NCBI GenBank assembly: GCA_021234155.1
Contig: JAJEKV010000160.1
Location: 723,196 to 787,195, forward strand
Origin: Isoetes taiwanensis
Lineage: Eukaryota > Streptophyta > Lycopodiopsida > Isoetales > Isoetaceae
DNA: 64,000 nt
Direction: 5' to 3'
Under the pieces are notes generated by a model, which did no database searches, had not been told where the DNA came from, and saw nothing but the letters and a program-made list of their open reading frames with translations. A program made the translations under genes and the position numbers. Shown here one piece after another: positions 24,001 through 35,388 of this stretch. Position 1 is the stretch's first letter. The number at the start of each line of letters is the position of its first letter.

Positions 24001-24396
24001 GCCAAAGAATCGAGGATGCAATCTACCAACCTGTCAACACGCTGCTTTATTTGTTTTGTGGCATAACACTGGCCAATGTCGGCATACTTACGCTTAGAAC
24101 CATCACTTCCATTGGAATTCTCACCCTCCATGAACAGATTGAAATTGATTTGTATTTCTTGTAGATTCAATTGGCATGTGTTTGCTTCTGGAATTCGTTC
24201 GGTGTTCGTCCTGTGAAAGGGGGGAATTTCGGAAAGGGAGGGACGGATCCATTCGAATTGGTTCGGTGGTTCGGTGGTTAACCAAGAATTTCGGGGGGAA
24301 TGTCAGGGATGATCTTGCAATCATTGCATATCTGACACAAAACGACAAACCATAGTATCTTGATGTACATCTAAAATGTACCCCAAAAAAGCACAA
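21015..24396 (-). pseudogene. Decayed DNA-transposon-type gene with SDGCASQFKS motif
   Basis: Minus-strand pieces in order: an N-terminal frame (24170-23976), a Lys-rich segment (about 23880-23610), a frame with EQIYGLWREGCQ (23686-23495), a TGTACAT-rich interval that could be an intron, and TFDNVSILWRSTVCEKFV (about 22580). Next come LKPGDEVQSEHWNPDQISIL...WSDGCASQFKS (22201-21893), GHGKGTHDG (about 21845-21820), and a C-terminal Cys motif LSCFCDACINFNWLNCEN (about 21560-21500). The SDGxxSQFK and GHGKGxHDG pair followed by LSCFCxxC...CEN recalls an uncharacterised transposon-associated family seen in plants and other eukaryotes. I do not know its formal name. Stops and frameshifts throughout make it a pseudogene. 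Confidence 0.55.
22938..23200. repeat. TGTACAT / TCTAATGTACATC repeat cluster, central
   Basis: Many TGTACAT and ATGTACATC words with spacing near 12-20 bases, including CAATGTACATCCAATGTACA. Such short palindromic arrays often mark subterminal transposase-binding sites. Here they fall inside the pseudogene, so they could also be an intronic or nested remnant. Confidence 0.75.
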
Positions 24397-25175
24397 ATTC
24401 GTCCTTCAATTCAGTACGATGTACGTACACCCTTTCGTGCTTTTACCCAGAGAAAAAAATAACAATAAAAAAAAGGGGTCGTGAAGAATGGAGGGAATAA
24501 AAGGAAAACAAAAACATTGATATAGACAAATATTGAAAACATTATAATCTAATGGCAATGGTGCTTTGGATATGTTGTTGGTTCCAAACCCTTAATGATG
24601 TGTTTAAGTCCTCCTAAGCTCATCACACAGAGCATGTAAATTTTTATGGTATTTTTGAAGATGCTTTTCCCATGTATTTGTAGATGAAGTTTTATGCGAG
24701 AGATGAATGCCTTTGTATTCTTCTATAAGTTATTTTTGAAGTCCAAACATTGAAAAGTGCATATCAATGGTCACTATTATGTTTTTGTTATATGATGAAG
24801 ACTATTTATCCGCTTATTCAAGTCAAACGCCATATTATGAAGATCAAGATTATGTGGTTAGTGCTTATGCTTTTGCAATTTGATTGGATCTAATTTCCAA
24901 TTTTTTCAAGAATTCAAGCTATCAAAAGAAGTACAAGTCTTGATTAACATCTGATCGGGGACTAAGGATTCACTAAGTTGTGGAGGTGAAACCCTAGGCG
25001 CTGCTGCTGGCGCCATGTAAGAACTGTCCTGTGCAGTTTCTGCTATTTCTCCCTAGTTTAGTGTCAGATTCAGGTGATTTTTGTTGCGTTGAAAAGCCTG
25101 TTCTGAGGGTTTTCTGAGGGTGTATAGCATCAACACATTTGCTGCTAATCTCAGTTCCGGATTTATCCGTTTCTT

Positions 25176-26848
25176 ATGTCGGCCATGATGGCTTCCTCGT
25201 CTAGAACACATGCACAAGCTCCCGCCTCAATCTCTGACCGGAGTCTGGTAATCCGTGATAATCCTTTGGCTCTCCAGTCCGGCCTTGATCAAGTTGCTGG
25301 TGCTCCAGATCTTTCTCCTTCTGATTTTCCTGAATTGCCATCTAATAAGAATGCTTCTAGACCTGCTTGCTCCACCTGCTGCAAATCCTCGCCCGTCGGC
25401 ATCGACGCCTTCCACATCCGGTGAGGGCATATCTTGAATGCGCTTTAGTGAATGGATCAAGAAGGACGTCTGTTCTGCAGTGGCAGCATCTCGCATTTCC
25501 AGTGCTATTGACCTTATGGTCCAGGATAACAAGAAAGATCTCAGTAATCTTCTGGGGGAGCTTAAGGCAAGGGAGTCTCAATTGAACCTTCAGTTGCCTC
25601 CAGTGGATGTGTTCTATCAGGCAGATGTATGTAAGAATATCCTTCAGGCATCAGGTTATGGTGTGGCAGAGATTGATCATGAATTGCATAAAAAGTATAT
25701 TGGCAATCTTGTCTCTTCGGCTGTGGTGGCACATTATACTGGTGCTTATCTGGATTCTAGGAAACTTGGCTACTGGTTGACAGGCCATCTTCGCAGAATT
25801 GGGCTACCTGCTTACCGCACATTGAAGATGTTGGATAAGAAGTTCTTTTTAATTGTTTTTTATGATGCGGATGCTGTGGATAAGCTTGTGGCTCGTGGTG
25901 TGGACCCGATGTGGAGCGACTATATCTTATATCAACCATACTCTCCTGGCTTTACTTTTGGTATGTTGACTGCTGTAAAAATGCCCTGCTGGTTTTCAAT
26001 TCTCAACTTGCCTCCTGATCTTCTCTTGTCTGAGTTTCTCATTAATATTGCTAATGCATTGGGCATACACCTGTTCCATTCTATAGTTGATTGTGCCAAG
26101 ATATGTGTGTCTCTCCCATGTGGTCGTGCCTTACCAGACTGTGTTGTTGTTAAAAGTGACCCTTTGTTTTTTAAATTTGGATTGGAGCTACTTAATGGTC
26201 CTCAACTTGCCTTGCTCTCCATGTTTGACAATTTTTGAATCCAAAGAGATCGGCCTGTGCCAAGCCCTGTCACACCTCCAGCTCCATCTGCTAATGTTCC
26301 TTCTTCGCCCCCTCCACATTTAGGTTCTTCCCCTCGGGCTGAAGGGAGGGAGAACATTGCTGCCCATGTAGCTATGTCTCAACCTAGCCCTATTACTAAT
26401 GTTGTAAGTGATGCCTCACGAGCGAAGCTCCAAAAAATTCATGCGTAGGGAGCAAGATGGGTGGCAAAAGGTGAATCTGAAGAAGGCTGCTAGGAATAAA
26501 TATTTGCAGTCTATCTCTCAAGCTGCAAGTTCGGTGGATAATATAAATGGAAGGGTAGAGCAGAGCGGGGGCTCGCCCTTGCCAAGTGTGCCTCAATCTG
26601 CCAAACAATCTGCTATGTCTTCACCTTCCCCAGAAGTGACTAGACATAATGGGAGGGTGGAGCAGAGAGGAGGCTCGCCCTCGCCAATCAATGACAGACA
26701 CGATGGAAGGGTGGAACAGAGCGAAGGCTCCCCCTTGCCAAGTTTGAAATTGCACTGGGCTGATCTACCTGTTGATACTTGTGACATGGAGGTTACAGAG
26801 ATTGAGACATTGGGAATGGAAATTGAACGTCAACCTTTGAATAAATGA
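25176..26848 (+). pseudogene. LINE-2 ORF1 (DUF4283-type gag) with frameshifts
   Basis: The N-terminus (25176-25424) continues, after a frame change, into a 266-codon frame (25438-26238). That frame contains FFLIVFYDADAVDKLVARG and YQPYSPGF, the pattern of the DUF4283 RNA-binding region of plant LINE gag proteins. After another shift a third frame (26408-26848) carries three near-copies of NGRVEQSGGSPLPS, an unusual short repeat. The product would coat LINE RNA. Frame breaks at about 25425 and 26239-26410 inactivate it unless they are assembly errors. Confidence 0.7.
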
Positions 26849-27983
26849 ACATACTCTCATGGAATGTCCGGGGCATATCTTCTTTGCCCTGCATGAGAAG
26901 CCGCCTAGCTTTGTATCTTGGGAAGTTATCGGCTGATTTCTATTGCCTTCAAGAACATAAATGCTGCAGAGGTGATATACAAAAGTTGGTTGGTTTGTTT
27001 GGTTCTCAATATAATGTCCTCGTCTCTGCTGCTGGCTCCTCTAAGGCCGGTGTGCTTACAGCATGGAAGTCATCCATCAACGTCACTTTCATAAAGACAG
27101 ATGCCTTTGGACGATGGATTATTGTCAAGTGGAAGGAAATGGGGTTTGGTTAACATTTATGTGCACAATAGACCAAGTCAAAGAGGGGCTTTATGGGCTG
27201 CATTGAGAAGCAAACTATGTAGACTTGGCCATGATGTAGCTTGGTTGTTAGTAGGTGATTTCAACATGGTTGAACTTGAGGCTGACAGGAGTGGAAGGGG
27301 GTCAGCAGTGGTGCAAGGTTTTGAACGTGATCAGTGGGTGCGCCTCCTTCATGACTGTAGGCTTACAAAAATTGAGGGCGATTCATCTTTTACCTGGTGT
27401 AATGGCTGGATTGGTGTTGGTAGAGCATATGCCTGTCATGATAGAGGGTATTTCAATGCTCATGTGGCTCATGATCTCTCGAATTTCCGTAGGCATAATC
27501 TTTTGGATGGTTCTATCTCTGATCACCATCCCCAACTTTTCTCCTGCAATGTGGCTAATTGTCATAGACCAACCAGAACTTATTTCAAGTTTAATGTCAT
27601 GTTCTTAGAGAATGTGGACTTTCAAACTCGCTGTCAGCATGCTTGGTCCCAAGCATTTTCCTCTAGAAGAGGCATGGCTGGTTTAGTTGCGGTGCGGCTC
27701 TTTCTGCTGTTAAGTCTCTCGCTAAGGAATGGGGCAGAATTTGAGCATTAGAGACAAGAGAGCAACTTTCTGCATTGTATGGTGAACTTGCAACTTGTCG
27801 TTCTCATGTTCCCTCTGATGGGGCCAGAGAAAAGCTAGTCCTTTCACAAATTAAACTGCTAGAAAATGAGCAGGTTCGGCATGCTCGAGTGAAGGCTGGT
27901 TTGCAATGGTTCAAAAATGGGGATAGGTGTACTCGCTTTTTCTTTGCAGCATCCAAAAAATGTTCTAGATGGAGGAACAGTTA
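26845..27983 (+). pseudogene. LINE-2 ORF2, endonuclease part only
   Basis: The start ATG at 26845 overlaps the ORF1 stop as ATGA. Motifs: NILSWNVRGISS at the start, FYCLQEHKC, then across a frameshift near 27140 VNIYVHNRPS, LLVGDFNMVE (27244-27275), FTWCNG (27388-27405) and ISDHHPQLF (27511-27540). These are the conserved blocks of the AP-type endonuclease. A helical linker follows to 27983. No reverse transcriptase follows, so the protein could not support retrotransposition. Confidence 0.85.
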
Positions 27984-28080
27984 GAATATATGTGTTACAT
28001 AAAGAAAAAACTATCTATAAAAAATTGAATAAAAAGGCATACAAAGAAGCTACACTGACTAAGCTACAAACAATCCACTA

Positions 28081-28560
28081 AGTCCAAGATTTAGGAACTC
28101 GAGCCCAATACTTGCTCACCAAATGTATGAATTTTGCCTGCTGGGGAGCTTTATCTTTGAGAATTTCATACATTAAAACTTTGGTTGAAGATGTTTGGAG
28201 CCAAAGCTTGAAACACTCTTCTGAATAAAGCGTTACAAGCAGATGCAAAGCCAGTGCAAGGTCTGTCATTATTAAATTTTTGCAAGGGGATATGGTTAGA
28301 GTGATTGCATCATCCTTCAAATCAAAATCACCATAATCAAGTTTTACCTGAAGGAAGAAAGCAGGATCTTGTCTTTGTTGAAAATAATAAACTCAGTAGC
28401 TATTATAATAGTAATTCCCAAATCCTGAATCAAATTTCAGCATTTCCTTGAAGCACTTGTATCTATCCATGTCGTTGTGGTAGTTGGACTTGCAATTGAA
28501 CTATCCCAGCAGGTACTTGAGCTTGAAAATCTTTCCTTCAGAGAATTTTGTCATGTTTGA
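28081..28560 (-). pseudogene. Gene fragment, possible exons, unrecognised
   Basis: Minus strand: a block reading EGKIFKLKYLLG...FNCKSNYHNDMDRYKCF (about 28545-28440), then, after a stop-bearing interval, VKLDYGDFDL with an 80-codon frame ending KYWARVPKSWT (28347-28081). Composition is protein-like and the two blocks could be exons of one gene separated by a short intron. I do not recognise the family. A stop within the first block suggests a pseudogene. Confidence 0.3.
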
Positions 28561-31500
28561 AGAGACAAATGAGGGAAATTAATTTAGGTAAATTTAGCAT
28601 CGAGTTTTTTATTTTCTAGTGTCTAATTTCCTTCATGCTCCATTTCTGTAAATAAATATATATATTTCATATGCCTGTCAAATTATCTGAGACTTTTATC
28701 GTTTCACATCTCTTCACTTGCAAGCATCAGAGATGCTTGACATGGCTAGATAGGCAATCCATATGAATGATCTGATCCAACCACTTGCCTTCTAGTTCTC
28801 ATTTTCAGCTGTCGATCATATGAATAATCTGCATTGGCATATGTCTCCTGCAGGCAATAAAGTTTGCTTATTGTTCACCTTCCCATGTATGGTTTATTAT
28901 TTCTCTATTGCCAGTATTGGGACATAGAACATTGTAACCTATCCATCTCTCATTTGATGCTAGTCTATGCCATAACACTTGTGTCTTCTATAGGGACAAA
29001 TCGTGGGGCTTCTTAATTTCCAAGGATGTGCTTACAACACTCATTATGTTTGTAATAATGGCCATTATGTTTCTAATGGCCAGAATCCAATATCCTTGGT
29101 TTGATTGCTACATTCTTTTCAGGACATGCCTCCACTTTGTGCCTTTATTTGTTAAATCATTACTGTTAAACATGGATTGAAAGATGGACCTTTCTTCAAG
29201 GCAAAGACCAGGTACTCTTATAAGGTTCTGGTACTACACATCATTTGTGTATTAGAACAGGTCCAACAAATGTCATTTTTTTAAGGTTAGCTTCTCCTTA
29301 CATCTTGCAATCAGTGTTGGAGCCTCTAATAAATTCGACTATTTCCTTATCTTCTTTCTTCTTGTGGAGCTTCAGGGTTTGTCACAATCCGTTGGCTATA
29401 AAGAAATTTGAAATTCTTGGGAAGAAATTTACCTTCAACAATCAGATTTCCAACTATACAAATGTGGCTTTCAAAGACACTTTTCACACTTGTAATATTT
29501 CCACCACCACTTGCTCATTACTTTTGATAAATATATTCATGTTAGGATTTTGCAAACTGGTGCCTATAATGTGTCTGTTGGCAATTCAATTATTAATAAG
29601 TACAGAAATTATGTTGTGGGGGCATTTAATTGGATGTTCATAAGAGATGTTTTATCGTAGACTCTAATTATTGCATATCCACAATATATGGTCATGGGAA
29701 GGAGGCCTTCCAACTCTTCGAAAAGTCACTCTTTTTCGAACAAGACAGCTGCATTTCATGAATGCTTCAACTAGCCAACATCTCTTGTATAGTCTTTATG
29801 AGAATGAAGTCACATCTCTAAATCTAGTCACATTTAAGATCAAACCTTATTTTATTTCTTTGAGATGAGCCATAGAGGAGTTGTTATGCTTCCATTGGAC
29901 TACAAGCTTTCTTGCTAAGCTGCCCATGCTTTAAAATGGTCTGATAAGAAAGCCGCCTTTGTTTAAAATCTTTTCTGGCATGATTCCTATCAAATGCAAG
30001 ACAACTTCTCTTTCTGAAGCCACTTGCATTTTCACCATGAAAAAAGTTTGCACTTATGGAAATAGCGTTCGGGGGGGATTTATTTTTAGGTTTTGTTGAA
30101 ACATGTTTTTCGGGTTTTTATGGAATATTCTATACTATTCCATGAATGGACAAGACTTAATGCTTGCCTTCTTAAAACAAAAAACTCTAACTTATGGATC
30201 TAGCGTGAATAAAAAAAAAAAACAGCATCATAGAATGCAAATGTCCAAAGAACTTCTTATAGAAGTCGATCCTAAGTGAGGGAATATTATATTTACTAGT
30301 TATTTACTTGGATACACCACTAAAAGCATTTCCTAACACAAAATTATCTATGTCTTAGAATGGGAGATAGCACCCTGCACACCTATGGAGTTCCACCAAC
30401 AATTCAACATCACACACAATTTAAATGACCCAATTACAAACAATATTGGTGTTCAGACAAATGCCACATTATAATAATATATCAAAGAAGATTTAGAGCA
30501 TTATATTTATAGTAGTTTGAGCAATTATAGGACTAGAAATCCAAATAGCATAGCAATTTTACGATCCTGAGAAAGCACTAATTTCAAAGACTATATCTAC
30601 TGTATAAATGGCCGATGTAATTTATATGTTCGAATCATGTATCTTCTTGTGCATCATCATCAATGTAAAGAACATGTTTGATTCTTTGCTTTGTGCTCAA
30701 TACTAGACATCAAGGACAAAATATCTGGTAAAGTAGCAGACAACATCAAATTTGGTGTAAACTATTCAAGATATCATCATATGAAATAAGATACATTTTA
30801 AGTTTTAGTTAAAAAGTTTTCCCAATATTGAGGAATGAAATAAAAGGAATGCACGAATATTTCTTACAAGAAAAACATGAAAACATGGTTCGAAAAAACA
30901 TAAAAAAAAGTCGCACCCTAGCGTTCGTTAGCTTTAGAATCAGATATCTGATATGAAGCAAGTATGTTCTATGCATTCACATTTTGTATACATCCAGCAT
31001 TGCATTGTCAACAATCGCATCGTGCTCATAGCTGGCCTATGGAAGCATCTTTGCTGTTCAAGTGTTAATAAGATACTAAGAGCACTAATGAATATAAGTT
31101 TATCTGGTATCACATTCAACTGCATTTCCTTAAGAAGCTCAAGGGCCTCTTAATAACTCCATTTTGAGCATATCCTATAATCATTGCGCTCCATGACATA
31201 AAATTTTATAGGTACTTAAGACAAAAAAAGAAAAGAAAAAGGGCATCATATATATTGCCACACTTAGAGTCCATATATCAATAAGACAACTGCCAATGTC
31301 AAGATCAAATGCAAATGTAGACTCTAACAGGCATGCGAGTTTTTTCCCATGTTCTGTGGCAGCACAACAAGCATTGAAAATGCCAACAAATGTGATTTAG
31401 TTTTACTTCAAACCTTGATTTTATATAAAGCTGAAGAGATTAATGGCCTTCTTCCCTTTGTCGTTCTAATAAAATCTTGTAATTATTACGGTTTAAATGG

Positions 31501-31767
31501 CCATGTTACCTTAGTAGTTTCTGAAATACTTGACAAGCATCCTCTAAAGAAACACATTTGGCATAAATGCCTACCGGTGCACTGCCTATTGAAACAATTG
31601 ACTCATATTCTTACTTCAAGATATGGATGTGTTACCACTTTCCTTCACCCAGACCTATTATGGCGCATAGTGTGCTTAAAATGCTAACAAAGGTTAGTTC
31701 ATTAGGTTCTTCTACCTCCTAAAATTGCATTTCTTTAAGACCGTCCAATTAATTCCTTGCTAAATCC
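28561..31767. other. Unassigned AT-rich region
   Basis: About 3.2 kb without a supported gene. Short plus-strand frames (29245-29643, 29671-29868, 31349-31687) have no domain I can name. No terminal repeats or tandem arrays stand out. Confidence 0.5.
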
Positions 31768-31971
31768 ATGTTCGAGCGAGGAGAGTTGAAAAGCAAAGGA
31801 AAGGTCTCCGAAAAGAAAAAAAGCTCCGACGTTCCAAAGAAAGAGATGACCATAACCGTCTGGAGAGAAATGCAGGGCTTTACAGATATGGACTTGCTTG
31901 AAAGGCTACTGCAGAAGGTTGTGGACAAGGAATTTACGCTAGAAGAAATGTCCAAGGAGCTGCACAAGTAA
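31768..31971 (+). other. Small lysine/glutamate-rich exon-like frame
   Basis: A 67-codon frame beginning MFERGELKSKGK and containing WREMQGFTDMDLLERLLQKV, followed by a donor-like CAA|GTAAGA at its end. The amphipathic, coiled-coil-prone wording looks like real coding sequence, and the frame could be an exon. A candidate acceptor (TTTTTCAG|CC) lies far downstream at about 46220, beyond the LTR element. The function is unknown and the link is speculative. Confidence 0.3.
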
Positions 31972-32078
31972 GATAGACATAACACCCTTTGCTTTCCTTC
32001 TCTGCAACTGGAACAAGACGTCATATTTATAAAATTAAGAAAATGCTTTGTGGCACGTTTGCTTACCAATGCACAAAC

Positions 32079-32243
32079 GTATTCCGGAATATGCCTCTTC
32101 CCTTGTCTGTGGCTAGTGTGTATTCCGGAGTAGACACTTCTTTAAGATGAAGCTAAAGTGTATTTCGGAATACACTTTAACTGCTACAAAGGCAAAGCGT
32201 ATTCCAGAATACACTAGTGCCTAGTCGTAAAATAATCTCGTAT
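32079..32243. repeat. Array of GTATTCCGGAATAC palindromes
   Basis: At least four copies of an imperfect palindrome centred on TTCCGGAA lie at about 32079, 32121, 32155 and 32199. A fifth is split by the LTR element: its left half CGTAT is at 32239-32243, and the array resumes as CGTATTCTGGAATAG at 46083. The third copy extends to a 24-base near-perfect palindrome (AAAGTGTATT-TCGG-AATACACTTT). Its role is unknown; the TTCnnGAA core resembles a heat-shock-element pair. Confidence 0.75.
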
Positions 32244-33908
32244 TGTGACGTCCCCTACTCGTATACGGTGCACTCACTGTATACAAACAGGAGTTCATCC
32301 CCCATACCAGCTCCATGCCGATACAGGGCCCTCCACATAACACTGCAACCGTGACTGGTTCCAGTGGGAAGAGTGAAGGGGTCATTTTACCCCGTCTCCC
32401 TCAGGGCCTACCTAGCTGCGGAAGCGTAAACATACATGTCAGTATATAACATAAGCACATATCCACCTCGAAGGGTGGTCCATCACATCTGCATAACAAG
32501 GTGAGCACAATACATATGGGGAGTTCTACCCAGGGCTCAGACTCAAGGGAATGACTGACGGCTTGGGTCTCGAGTTCCTTGGGATGTAATTCATGGCAAT
32601 GGATTTGGGCTGGCATATGAACATGGCATAGGGTTGTCCCTCCATCCGCCCTCCCCGTGCACACTTTGCGTAGTAGGCTGAAAGTGTCGGGGACTGATCA
32701 GAGCCGCCGGAGGCATAGCCAAAAGGGCTATTTCACGGGTTTCATCCTCCCGGTTCGATGGATGGGGGAAGGGATCACTCCCTCGAGATCTACATGCTTG
32801 ACTCAAGGTGACTAGAGGGCCTTTGCGTGCACTCGGTGAAACCCACTGGAAAGTGTACACCACTTCACGGGTGTCGAGTCCATGCCTCACCCGCACTCAG
32901 TGGTGAGCCATTAGACCCAGTCACAATGATCCCTAGTAGGCCTTACACACCAGAGGGATCGTTCAAGAGTCAGGACATGAACCTCCTTCTTTAGCCACGG
33001 CCCTTCACCCACAACCAGGTGTGGTTCTTGTACACAGGCCGAATCTATAGTGTGCTAGAGAGGCTACTCTAGGAGCATCTACTACCAAGCTTTAGGTCTC
33101 TACCCCCCTTCCCAATACAAGGAGTTCATAGAGATACATCATCCATATACATCACAGAAGAACTAAAGAACTATATCTAATCTACATCATAGAGTTAGGT
33201 TCTTTAGTTAGAGGCTGGTATCTAGAGATCTAGAAGGCTGCTATGGGCAATTTAATAGGCTAAACCTACTGATTCTATGACTGAATTAGGGTTTAGACTA
33301 TCTAATTGGCCAAATACCTGATCCTTGAGTGGCTCCTCCTGACCTGAGCTCGACCATCCTGCTGAAATGCTCGAATCAAGGGAAACTAACGGTGCAATTC
33401 TCTCAGGCAGAGTCTGGGAGGCGGTTTTGGCTGTTGAGGCAGCCAAAACAGAGTTCCAAAACCCTAGAAACGAAAATTGGGCAAGTTAGGGTTTCCCTCC
33501 CTTAATAGACAAGGGGTTGGCTAGGGTTTCCAATTATCCCCTTTAGGCATGTGGGATAATTGGTAATGGGCCCACTTGCCTTTAATGGCTAGGTGGCAAA
33601 ATGTGCCCACATGGAAATGTGTGCCCACATTAATGTGTACATTGGAAAATGTGCACATTAATTGCACCTATGGGTGTGGCCCACTTGGCATCAAGTGTCC
33701 ACATGGAAATGTGTGCCCACATTAATGTGTACATTGGAAAATGTGCACATTAATAGTTTCACATATTCCTGGCACGTTGCCCCCTAGGGCTACCCACCTG
33801 GCTACACGTTAGCGTACACGTCAGCCAGTGAGTGGCGGTGTCGCTGCGGATTGGCGGCAAAGATAAAGATACGCCCCGGGACCGTGATATCGTCCTAAAA
33901 ACGTCACA
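32244..33908 (-). repeat. 3' LTR of the Ty3/gypsy element
   Basis: Left repeat copy, the 3' LTR because the element reads on the minus strand. It ends TGTGACGT / ACGTCACA and aligns along its length with 44431-46082. It contains a two-copy internal repeat of period 92 (CCACATGGAAATGTGTGCCC at about 33607 and 33699), also present in the other LTR and so older than this insertion. Confidence 0.93.
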
Positions 33909-33922
33909 TTCTCCCCACCTTG
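33909..33922 (-). other. Polypurine tract (plus-strand primer)
   Basis: On the minus strand AAGGTGGGGAGAA lies immediately upstream of the 3' LTR (TGTGACG). This is the standard position and composition of the plus-strand priming site. Confidence 0.85.
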
Positions 33923-34782
33923 AAATGATCTTTGTCGCGCAAAGATCGTGGGTCTCCCCACCTTGGGATCATCCTAACCTGCAATCAACCTGATGCATAC
34001 TATAACTACTATAATACTTACACATTTATTAAGATTACCTTAAGGTAATATTTTTAGGACATTATCACGCCATTATATTATGAAATAACTTATCAATTCA
34101 TAACATCATTAAAACAGGTTGCTCAATAATTCACTTAACATGACAATTAAGTTTATCAAAATTAAGATTAACGTTCGAGGTACTCTTCATTCCTTGCAAC
34201 ACATTCCAACAAAATTTGTGTTGCAAGTCTTCGTAGCTCGACCCCCTTGCCCTCCGGAGCGCTCTATTGGCCTGCAGGTCGACACTACATTAGTACCATT
34301 TTAATTATTAATAAGATTTTGGTTATATGGTGACCACCCCACCTATCTACATGGATGCATGGCTAATCTCCCGGCGTAGGAAGAGGGTGAATCTTCCATT
34401 ATGGCCGTGGAGACAGCGCCTATATGCCTATATGCCGCACATGCCTACACCCTAGTTGCCCAGCGTGGAGGATAGGTCCTTCCCGTATATGGGGCGTGAA
34501 GGCCTGATTCCTCCTATCAAAGCATATATGGGGCTAGAGGTGCTTTCCCTATCAATGCATTCCTTCATGACCTCCTTTCTCTCGAGGTCGTCTACTTCCG
34601 TGGGACAGAAGTAGACTTTCTAATCTACCTTCCACTCGCCCAAGCGGAAACGCGGTCATGCCTACATTGACATTACACCACGCCCTAGAGATCACCGTAG
34701 TGGTCTCATCATCGGTCACAACGCATGCGACCCATACCTAGCATAGGTTGCATGCGTAGATTAATCTTAATTATACATAGAA

Positions 34783-35388
34783 TTAATCTACACAAATCGA
34801 CATGCCTGAGCCGATTTCTTCGGAGATGACCTTGCCGTCCCATTGCTCCATAAACTGTGGGTACTGCTTTACTAAATCTTTCTTAAGTACCCATGTCGCG
34901 TCTTCCACTGGTAAGTGTTTCCACTTGACTAAATACTGGAGGAATTCTGATCTCCTCGTTTTCTTGAAAGCTTTATCAAGAATCAATTCTGGAACTATTT
35001 CCAGCTGCTCCTCCGTCATTTCCAACAACGTTGGAGAGTCCAAGACTTCGTCTGGATTTGGAGTGTGCTTCTTCAACAAACTCACGTGGAAGACCCTATG
35101 AATCTTTAGGTGTGCTGGCAAGTCTAGCTTGTAGGATTGATTACCTACTCTCTTGACTATTCTGAAAGGTCCAGCCCACCTTGGAGCAAGCTTCTTGCAA
35201 TTCCCGATTCTGAGCTTCGCCTGCTTCACCTTGATCTTGAGCCAAACATCATCTCCAACTTTGAACTCTCTTACTGTTCGATGCTTGTCCCTCGAACTTC
35301 TTCCACGAGCTGCTGCATATCGGCCAACATCTACTGCGAAACCTCTACTTTTGACACGGGGTTGTGCCAAGTATCTGGAGTTAGGCAC
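34783..35388 (-). CDS. Integrase C-terminus with chromodomain
   Basis: This frame continues the polyprotein after a shift near 35331-35388. At about residues 42-110 it has [26 protein letters not shown] and HVSLLKKH, the GPY/F-type C-terminal integrase module. Residues about 132-183 form a chromodomain ([30 protein letters not shown]) with the aromatic residues Y152, W156 and W166 available for a methyl-lysine cage. In chromoviruses this domain tethers integrase to histone-modified chromatin. The stop follows SGMSICVD. The frame break from the upstream ORF could be mutation or sequence error. Confidence 0.88.
   Translation of the reverse strand: MPNSRYLAQPRVKSRGFAVDVGRYAAARGRSSRDKHRTVREFKVGDDVWLKIKVKQAKLRIGNCKKLAPRWAGPFRIVKRVGNQSYKLDLPAHLKIHRVFHVSLLKKHTPNPDEVLDSPTLLEMTEEQLEIVPELILDKAFKKTRRSEFLQYLVKWKHLPVEDATWVLKKDLVKQYPQFMEQWDGKVISEEIGSGMSICVD

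Larger units (their letters stand above)
25176..27983 (+). mobile_element. Second LINE, 5' two-thirds only
   Basis: Plus-strand ORF1 (25176-26848) and the endonuclease portion of ORF2 (26845-27983) are present in L1 order. ORF2 then stops after a coiled linker with GLQWFKNGDRCTRFFFAASKK, just before the reverse transcriptase, and unrelated sequence follows. Loss of the 3' part is the opposite of the usual 5' truncation at insertion, so a later deletion or a rearrangement is implied. The 5' edge is not defined by a repeat; 25176 is the first supported codon. Confidence 0.8.
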
